Notes under the pieces: model-generated | Told to the model about the DNA's origin: nothing | Seen by the model: the letters and a program-made list of their open reading frames with translations, nothing else | Database searches by the model: none | Position numbers and translations under genes: made by a program | In this document: piece by piece, positions 58,330 to 64,000 of the stretch | Layout of the letters: every line of letters starts with the position of its first letter | Position numbering within the stretch: the stretch's first letter is position 1 | Source of the DNA: Breoghania sp. L-A4 | GTDB taxonomy: Bacteria > Pseudomonadota > Alphaproteobacteria > Rhizobiales > Stappiaceae | DNA: 64,000 nucleotides | NCBI RefSeq assembly: GCF_003432385.1 | Contig: NZ_CP031841.1 | Location: forward strand, 3,821,579 to 3,885,578 | Direction: 5' to 3'

Positions 58330-58353
58330 GGCGCGGCTCCCAGGGGCCGCGCC
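58330..58353 (+). terminator. Hairpin between tctC and tctB
   Basis: GGCGCGGC and GCCGCGCC form an eight-pair stem around an eight-base loop, followed only by TTCT. Such stems after receptor genes often stabilise or partly end the upstream message. Confidence 0.5.
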
Positions 58354-58397
58354 TTCTGCCCTGATCTCAGGGAGGCCCAAATGTCAGGGAGGGATCA

Positions 58398-58817
58398 ATG
58401 GGCGACTTCACGAAAGTGACAATCGATTTCGAAACGTCACATCTGCTTTTTCCGATCATCATCGCCTGCATACTCGTGGCCCTCGGCGCCGCCATTGTGC
58501 TGCGCGAGCAGGTGCGCATCGCCGGCGCAGCGCCCTACTGGGGGCGCATCTTCGCGGACATGGACAAGGCGCGCTTCTTCGGAACGATCGGCCTGACGCT
58601 CGCGTATTTCTCGCTCATGGTGCCGGTCGGCGACGTCTGGCCGAACACCGGGCTCGGTTTCCTGCTGTGCTCGGTTCCCTTCGTCTTCCTGACCGGCGTC
58701 CTGTTTCTTCATGAGCGCAGCGTGCGCGAGCTGGCCTCCATTGCGGCCGTGGCCCTGATCGTCCCGAGCTTCGTCTGGTGGCTGTTCACCGAAATCTTCT
58801 TCCTCACGCTCCCCTGA
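58398..58817 (+). CDS. tctB: TctB-type small membrane subunit
   Basis: A 139-residue four-helix protein (LLFPIIIACILVALGAAIVL, FFGTIGLTLAYFSLMVPVGD, GLGFLLCSVPFVFLTGVLFL, IAAVALIVPSFVWWLFTEIF). Poor sequence conservation is normal for TctB; the slot between tctC and tctA decides the call. Its stop lies 11 bases before tctA. Confidence 0.82.
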   Translation: MGDFTKVTIDFETSHLLFPIIIACILVALGAAIVLREQVRIAGAAPYWGRIFADMDKARFFGTIGLTLAYFSLMVPVGDVWPNTGLGFLLCSVPFVFLTGVLFLHERSVRELASIAAVALIVPSFVWWLFTEIFFLTLP

Positions 58818-58828
58818 GGTCCACGCTG

Positions 58829-60319
58829 ATGGAATTCTTCGAATTCATCTCCCCGCTTTTCCTGTCCCTGGCCATCGGCGGAACCCTGGTCGGCATCGTC
58901 TTCGGCGCCATTCCCGGCATGACGGCGACCATGGCGGTGGCGGTCTGCCTGCCGCTGACCTATCCCCTCGGCCTCGAAAACGGGCTGGCGCTGCTTCTGG
59001 GTCTTTATGTGGGCGGCATTTCCGGCGGTCTGGTTCCGGCGATCCTGCTGAACATTCCCGGCACCCCCTCGTCGATCACCACGACATTCGACGGTTACCC
59101 GATGACACAAAGGGGCGAGGGAGAGCGGGCACTCAAGATCGGCATATGCTCGTCGTTTGTCGGCGGCATCCTGTCGCTGATCGCGCTTTATCTCTTTGCC
59201 CCGGCGCTCGCCGATTTCGCCATCCGTTTCTCCTATGTCGAGAAATTCCTGATCATCCTGTTCGCGCTCAGCGTCATGGGGGCATTGTCCTCGAACATGC
59301 TGATCGGCATTTTCTCGGGCTTTCTCGGCATCTTCATCAGCCTGATCGGCGCCTATGACGTATCGTCCGGCGGCAATGGCAAGCACCGGCTGATCCCGCC
59401 CGGCCTCGACTACTGGCTCGACAGCGGTTTTTCGCTGCTGCCGGTGCTGATCGGCCTGTTCGGCCTCACCGCGATCCTGTGCGAGGCGGAGCTCGGCGTG
59501 CCCAAGGGTCTGTCGCGCGACGAGGTGCGCATCGGCAAGAGCTCGCGGTTTTCGCTTTCGGTCTTCAAGGGACAGATCGTCAACCTGATCCGCTCGTCGG
59601 GCATCGGCACGTTCGTGGGCATCCTGCCCGGCGTGGGCGGATCGGCGGCGTCGATCCTGGCCTACACAAGCGCGAAGACCTTCTCGAAAACCCCGGAAGC
59701 CTTCGGCAAGGGCGAGCCGGCGGGCATCATCGCGTCGGAATCGGGCAACAACGGACTGACCGGCGGCGCGCTGGTGCCGCTGCTGTCGCTGGGCATTCCC
59801 GGCGACTCGACGACGGCGCTGCTGATCGGCGCCTTCACCCTGCAGGGCGTGCAGGTCGGGCCGCTTTTCATCGGCAACAACCCCGGAACCTGGAACGCGA
59901 TGATCTTCGCGATGATCGTCGCCAATGTGGCCATGTTCGTCATGATGTTCTACGCCATCCGCTATGTGGCGCTGATCGTCACCGTCCCCAAGTACATCCT
60001 GTTTCCGGTCATCCTGATGATGTGCGTGATCGGCGCCTACACGATCAACTACGGCATCATGTTCGATGTCTGGACGCTGGCCATCTTCGGCCTATTCGGC
60101 TGGCTGGCCATGAAGCTGAGGCTCGAGGTCGCGCCCTTCATCATCGGCTTCATCCTGGGACCTTCCGCCGAGGTCTATTTCGTCAAGAGCCTGGAATCCT
60201 TCGGCGACCTGACGGTCTTTTTCACCAAGAGCTGGATCGCAGGTGTGCTGTGGGTCCTGATCATCGGCTCTGTCGCCGGCTCCGCCTTCATCTCCAGCAA
60301 GACGAAGGGTGCCGAATAG
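58829..60319 (+). CDS. tctA: TctA-type large membrane subunit
   Basis: A 496-residue transporter with about twelve helices. The signature loops are FGAIPGMTATMAVAVCLPLT near the start with PAILLNIPGTPSSITTTFDG, and the repeat-like FVGILPGVGGSAASILAYTS with ESGNNGLTGGALVPLLSLGI and PGDSTTALLIGAFTLQGVQV. It is energised by the ion gradient and receives substrate from TctC. GAGG precedes ATG 58829; an upstream in-frame extension overlaps tctB and is rejected. Confidence 0.94.
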   Translation: MEFFEFISPLFLSLAIGGTLVGIVFGAIPGMTATMAVAVCLPLTYPLGLENGLALLLGLYVGGISGGLVPAILLNIPGTPSSITTTFDGYPMTQRGEGERALKIGICSSFVGGILSLIALYLFAPALADFAIRFSYVEKFLIILFALSVMGALSSNMLIGIFSGFLGIFISLIGAYDVSSGGNGKHRLIPPGLDYWLDSGFSLLPVLIGLFGLTAILCEAELGVPKGLSRDEVRIGKSSRFSLSVFKGQIVNLIRSSGIGTFVGILPGVGGSAASILAYTSAKTFSKTPEAFGKGEPAGIIASESGNNGLTGGALVPLLSLGIPGDSTTALLIGAFTLQGVQVGPLFIGNNPGTWNAMIFAMIVANVAMFVMMFYAIRYVALIVTVPKYILFPVILMMCVIGAYTINYGIMFDVWTLAIFGLFGWLAMKLRLEVAPFIIGFILGPSAEVYFVKSLESFGDLTVFFTKSWIAGVLWVLIIGSVAGSAFISSKTKGAE

Positions 60320-60375
60320 TCGGGCTGGCCAAACCCGATACCCGCCTGTAAGGGAAGTCCGATCCACAACCGGTA

Positions 60376-61416
60376 GTGCGCATGGAACAAGTGAAACCAC
60401 GGCGGGCGAAAGGCGGGCGCACCAGCGGCCGGGTCACCATGGCGACCGTCGGCCGCATCGCGGGTGTCTCGCAGGTCACGGTTTCACGCGCGCTGAGCGA
60501 ACCCGACAAGGTGTCGCCCGCGACGCTTAAGAAGATCCAACAGGCGATCGAGGCGACGGGCTTCGTGCCCAACGCGATCGCCGGAGCCCTGGCCTCCAAA
60601 CGCAGCCACCTGGTGACGGCGCTGGTGCCCTCGCTGACCAACATCGTCTACTCGTCCTTCGTGAAGACGTTCAGCGAGCGCATGCGCGAATTCGGCTATC
60701 AGATCCTGCTGTCGGAAACCGGCTTCGATCCGCGCGACGAGGAAACTCTGATCGCCGCCCACCTGTCCCGGCGGCCGGACGCCATGCTGCTGACCGGCAT
60801 TCACCACTCCGCGCGCTCGCGCCAGATGCTGCTGGGCGCCGACATTCCCGTGGTCGAGGTCTGGGACATGACAAGCACGCCCATCGACATGTGCGTCGGC
60901 TTCTCCCATGTCGAGGCCGGCCGGGCCGTGGCGGATTTCGCACGCGAGCTCGGAGTCGAGCGCGCCGCCACGGTCACCGCCAACGACGAACGGGCGGCGC
61001 GGCGGCGCGACGCCTTCGCCCAGCGTTTCCTGCAGGCCGGAGGACAGAGTGTTGAGGCGTATGATTGCGACGGGCCGGCCAGCATCGCGGCGGGGCGCGG
61101 CGCGCTGAAGGCGCTCGTCGATGAGAAGGGGTTTGCCTCCGGCGTCATCTTCTGCAGCTCCGACGCGCTGGCGCACGGCGTACTGATCGAGGCCCAGGCC
61201 CGCGGCATCGCGGTTCCCTCCGAGATCGCGCTCATCGGCTTCGGCGACCAGGAATTCGCCGCCCATCTGGAGCCGCCGCTGACCACGGTTCTCGTCGACC
61301 GCGAGCGGCTGGGGCACGCGGCGGCGGACGCCTTGCTGGAGCGCATCGAAGGCGGAGAAGCCCCCGCGGCGATGGTCGACCTCGGCTTTCAGATCATCCG
61401 GCGCGGCTCGGCCTAA
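60376..61416 (+). CDS. LacI-family regulator of the sugar-acid genes
   Basis: A 346-residue repressor. The helix-turn-helix is TMATVGRIAGVSQVTVSRAL with the hinge ALASKRSHLVTALVPSL, and the rest is a periplasmic-binding-protein fold (VIFCSSDALAHGVLIEAQAR, EIALIGFGDQEFAAHLEPPL). It resembles gluconate-type GntR members of the LacI family. Start GTG 60376 or ATG 60382. It lies downstream of tctA, and the LacI-type palindromes at 57.1 kb are the likely targets. It ends four bases into the convergent amidase. Confidence 0.9.
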   Translation: MRMEQVKPRRAKGGRTSGRVTMATVGRIAGVSQVTVSRALSEPDKVSPATLKKIQQAIEATGFVPNAIAGALASKRSHLVTALVPSLTNIVYSSFVKTFSERMREFGYQILLSETGFDPRDEETLIAAHLSRRPDAMLLTGIHHSARSRQMLLGADIPVVEVWDMTSTPIDMCVGFSHVEAGRAVADFARELGVERAATVTANDERAARRRDAFAQRFLQAGGQSVEAYDCDGPASIAAGRGALKALVDEKGFASGVIFCSSDALAHGVLIEAQARGIAVPSEIALIGFGDQEFAAHLEPPLTTVLVDRERLGHAAADALLERIEGGEAPAAMVDLGFQIIRRGSA

Positions 61417-62876
61417 CGCGCATCAGTGCGGACCGGCACCGGCGGACGCCGGCCGAACCAGGGGCGCGCGCGCTCGAGATCGGCGCAGAGCGACATCAGC
61501 ATCTCGTCCTCGCCGAAACGCCCCGCCAGATGCGCACCCACCGGCAGCCCTTCCGCGCTCCAGTGCAGCGGCACGGACGCCGCCGGCTGACCGGTGGCGT
61601 TGAACGAGGCGGTGAAGGGCGAATAGTTGAAGATGCCGTCCGGACCCAGCCGGTAATCGAGATAGCTCTCGCGGGTGTGGGCAAACCGGCCGATCCGGGC
61701 CGGCGGCTCGGCAAGCGTCGCGGTGAGCAGCGCGTCGTAATCGACAAAGAACTCCGCCATCTCCCGGCCGTACATGTGGATCTTCTCAATCGCCTCGAGA
61801 TAGGCGTCGCCCGAGATCGTCTTCGCGTGCTCGCAGGCGCTCAGCGCCACATTCTCGAGATCGCCCGGCAGCAACGCGCGGCCCTTGGCGGCCAGCGCCT
61901 GACGCACCCAAAGCGTGGTGCCGCAGGCGACGATGTCGGTCCATGCACGCATCATACCATTGGTGTTCGCGTTGAGCGGACGGGCCGACTCCACATGGTG
62001 CCCCAGGCTTTCCAGCAGGCGCGCCGCATCCTCGACCGCCGCGCGGCACTCGGGATCGATCGGATCGCCGGTCAGCGTCGTCGTGCACAGCGCGATCCTG
62101 AGCGGCGCGCAGGATGTCTTGGCGGCGGACATGAAGCTGTCGCGCATCGGCGGCGCGCAATAGGGCGCGCCGAGATCGCCGCCAGCGGTGAGATCGAGCA
62201 GCAACGCGGTGTCACGGACGCTGCGGGTGAGAAAGCCTTCCGTCGCCATTCCGGCCCAGCCTTCGCCGGCATAGGGCCCCTCGGGCAGCCGCGCGCGGGT
62301 CGGCTTGAAACCGAACAGCCCGCAGCAGGAGGCCGGAATGCGGACCGAGCCGCCGCCATCGGATCCATGCGCAGCCGGAACGATCCCGGCCGCCACCACA
62401 GCGCCCGAACCGCCTGACGAGCCGCCCGGCGTGCGGTCGAGATTCCACGGGTTGCGTGTCGGGCCGCCATAGACAGCCGCCTCGGTTGCAGCCCCCACGC
62501 CGCCTTCCGGCGCCGTGGTGCGACCGAAGACAACCAGGCCGGAGGCCAGAAGCCGGTCGATCAGGGTGGAGTTTCGCGGATACCGGATACCTTTCAGCAG
62601 GACGGAGCCGTTGTTTGCGGGAAAATCGACTGCCTCGCCGCCGAGATCCTTCAACAGGAACGGCACCCCGGACAGCGGTCCTTCCGGCGCACCGGAAACC
62701 GCGAGACGCCGCGCCGCGTCCTCTTGCAGCATGGTCAACGCGTTGAGCTGCGGGTTCAGCGCATGGGCGCGTGCCAGCGCGGCGTCGAGCAGTTCCGCCG
62801 CGCTGACCTCGCGCCTGGCGACAAGCCCGGCAAGGCCGATGGCGTCAAACGTCTCGTATTCGGCAAAACCCCGCAT
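61413..62876 (-). CDS. Amidase-signature-family hydrolase
   Basis: A 487-residue enzyme with the Ser-cisSer-Lys triad: the lysine in [11 protein letters not shown] and both serines in [20 protein letters not shown]. The glycine-rich [20 protein letters not shown] segment continues the signature. It hydrolyses an amide bond, but the substrate is unknown. ATG 62876 has GGAAGGGTG upstream; the 16-codon longer frame is arginine/tryptophan-rich and unlikely. A hydantoinase gene lies 258 bases upstream on the same strand, so a joint role in cyclic amide breakdown is possible. Confidence 0.9.
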   Translation of the reverse strand: MRGFAEYETFDAIGLAGLVARREVSAAELLDAALARAHALNPQLNALTMLQEDAARRLAVSGAPEGPLSGVPFLLKDLGGEAVDFPANNGSVLLKGIRYPRNSTLIDRLLASGLVVFGRTTAPEGGVGAATEAAVYGGPTRNPWNLDRTPGGSSGGSGAVVAAGIVPAAHGSDGGGSVRIPASCCGLFGFKPTRARLPEGPYAGEGWAGMATEGFLTRSVRDTALLLDLTAGGDLGAPYCAPPMRDSFMSAAKTSCAPLRIALCTTTLTGDPIDPECRAAVEDAARLLESLGHHVESARPLNANTNGMMRAWTDIVACGTTLWVRQALAAKGRALLPGDLENVALSACEHAKTISGDAYLEAIEKIHMYGREMAEFFVDYDALLTATLAEPPARIGRFAHTRESYLDYRLGPDGIFNYSPFTASFNATGQPAASVPLHWSAEGLPVGAHLAGRFGEDEMLMSLCADLERARPWFGRRPPVPVRTDAR

Positions 62877-63134
62877 CGCGCGACACCCTTCCCGCCAGCG
62901 CCATCGCCGGACCGCCCCATGCATATCCGGGCCGGCCGATACAGGAAAGCGAAGAGGCGCGCATTACAGAGCCAATCGGTCCTGGGACCGAAGCTCCCCG
63001 AGCCGGATGCGCCACCGAGGGGCGCCGGGTTTGAGGCCGCCCAAGCACCTCAACATCAATTCGCTTGTGATCGTGCCGGTCAGCCAGTCGTGGCGCGGCT
63101 GGCAGAGCACCCGCGACGCCGGCTGAGAAGGGGC

Positions 63135-64000
63135 TCAGGCGACCGGCTTGGCGCGCGGCACGTGACGGCCGGATGCTGCGGCACTCACCATTGCGCCGTC
63201 ACGCACGACCGTGCGGCCGCGCACCATGGTCAGGACCGGCCAGCCGGTGACCTCGATCCCCTCGTAGGGCGTATAGTCCGCGCCATGATGCAAGCATGAC
63301 TGGGAGATGGTGACGGATTTCTCCGGGTCCCACAGGGCGATATCGGCGTCCGACCCGATGGCGATCGTGCCCTTGCGCGGATAAAGCCCGTAAAGCCTGG
63401 CGTGGTTGGTGGACGTGAGCGCCACGAAGCGCTGCAGATCGATGCGGCCCTTTTTGACCCCTTCGGAGAACAGGATCGGCAGGCGCGTCTCGACGCCGGG
63501 AATGCCGTTTGGAATCCAGCGGAAGCTCGTCTCGCCCTTGGGGTGCTTCTTGCCCGCGGTGTCATCAAAGCGGAAGGGGCAGTGGTCGGAGGAGAACACG
63601 TCGAAAATCCCCTGCTCGATGCCCTCCCAGCAGGCGGCCTGGCTGGCGGTGTCGCGCGGCGGCGGTGAACAGACGTTCTTGGCGCCTTGCGGGATGTCGA
63701 GGTCCTCGGCGGTGAGCACCAGATACTGCGGACAGGTCTCGCCGAAGATCTTCAGCCCCGGGCTCTCGCCCGCGCGATCTCCTCCATCGCCTCCCGGTTG
63801 GAAACATGCACGATGACCAGCGGCACGCCCGCGATTTCCGCAAGGCTGATGGCGCGGTGCGTCGCCTCGCGTTCGACCGGGATCGGACGGGTGGAAGCGT
63901 GGAATTTCGGCGCGGTGTCGCCGGCCAGCTCCGCGCGATCGCGCAGGAAGCTGATCGCATCGTCGTTTTCCGCGTGGATCATGGCGCGCGCGCCAGAGAG
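63135..64000 (-). CDS. Dihydropyrimidinase/hydantoinase, 3' part (frameshift)
   Basis: The C-terminal two thirds of a cyclic amidohydrolase; the N-terminus lies beyond the window edge. Metal-site and core segments are MIHAENDDAISFLRDRAELA, PLVIVHVSNREAMEEIAR, KIFGETCPQYLVLTAEDLDI, FDVFSSDHCPFRFDD and the C-terminal YPRKGTIAIGSDADIALWDP. The frame breaks at the CCC run 63769-63771; one extra G on the coding strand joins EEIAR to GESPGLKIFGETCPQYL. It opens dihydropyrimidine or hydantoin rings; which one is not decidable. Confidence 0.9.
   Translation of the reverse strand, partial: LWRARHDPRGKRRCDQLPARSRGAGRRHRAEIPRFHPSDPGRTRGDAPRHQPCGNRGRAAGHRACFQPGGDGGDRAGESPGLKIFGETCPQYLVLTAEDLDIPQGAKNVCSPPPRDTASQAACWEGIEQGIFDVFSSDHCPFRFDDTAGKKHPKGETSFRWIPNGIPGVETRLPILFSEGVKKGRIDLQRFVALTSTNHARLYGLYPRKGTIAIGSDADIALWDPEKSVTISQSCLHHGADYTPYEGIEVTGWPVLTMVRGRTVVRDGAMVSAAASGRHVPRAKPVA

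Overview
The window reads as chromosomal DNA of a GC-rich, free-living alphaproteobacterium, most likely in the Hyphomicrobiales (Rhizobiales) or a near relative. The signs are a Caulobacter-style flagellar order (fliF-fliG-fliH-fliN-flbD-flhA), a sciP gene with CtrA-type boxes, a Rhodobacter-type sigma-E/ChrR pair, a tripartite tricarboxylate transporter and a sigma-54-linked cyanate operon. The exact genus cannot be fixed by eye.

Layout. 0.6-6 kb: housekeeping genes (glutathionyl-hydroquinone reductase, Nudix hydrolase, metallophosphoesterase, an unknown tail-anchored protein behind a perfect CtrA box, YbaK-type deacylase, mtnA). 6-7 kb: two tandem paralogous small proteins of unknown function, each behind a CtrA-like box. 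7-19 kb: flagellar block (GNAT, flhA, flbD, fliN, fliH, fliG, fliF; sciP; flgD, fliK), with a CtrA-like box before fliF and a sigma-54 promoter before fliK. FlbD, encoded in the same block, is the obvious activator of the latter. 19.5-21.6 kb: mnmA, a PmtA-like methyltransferase and an elongator tRNA-Met.

21.6-24.5 kb: an AT-rich insert abutting the tRNA 3' end. It carries one 867-residue protein with a zinc ribbon and a PD-(D/E)xK-like C-terminus, a candidate undescribed nuclease or defence gene. 25.2-31.8 kb: a complete N-type (alternative F-type) ATPase operon, atpDCQRBEFAG. 31.8-33.6 kb: an insert bounded by two copies of the atpG 3' end, holding a secreted cysteine-rich repeat protein. 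33.6-38.2 kb: the arginine deiminase operon arcDABC. FNR-like boxes precede both the ATPase and arc operons.

38.6-44.7 kb: a sigma-E/ChrR stress module (DUF2177, FAD oxidoreductase, DUF1365, Cfa-like methyltransferase, SDR, chrR, rpoE) with three matching promoters of the form TGATCC-N18-TA. 44.9-50.7 kb: cyanate uptake and hydrolysis (cynABD, cynS) behind a consensus sigma-54 promoter, next to a divergent PAS/sigma-54 activator. 51-61.4 kb: a GcvT-type FAD demethylase, then a sugar-acid pathway (RraA-like, DHDPS-like, IlvD/Edd-like) divergent from a TctCBA transporter, with LacI-type operators in the shared promoter region and a LacI regulator downstream. 61.4-64 kb: amidase and the 3' part of a hydantoinase that runs off the window.

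Eight otherwise intact genes (atpD, arcC, arcA, arcD, cynD, the GcvT-type demethylase, the DHDPS-like gene, the hydantoinase) each carry one frameshift. All eight are in the same phase and each is repaired by adding one G or C to a G/C run. Homopolymer undercalling in the assembly is the simplest explanation, and these genes should be read as probably functional.
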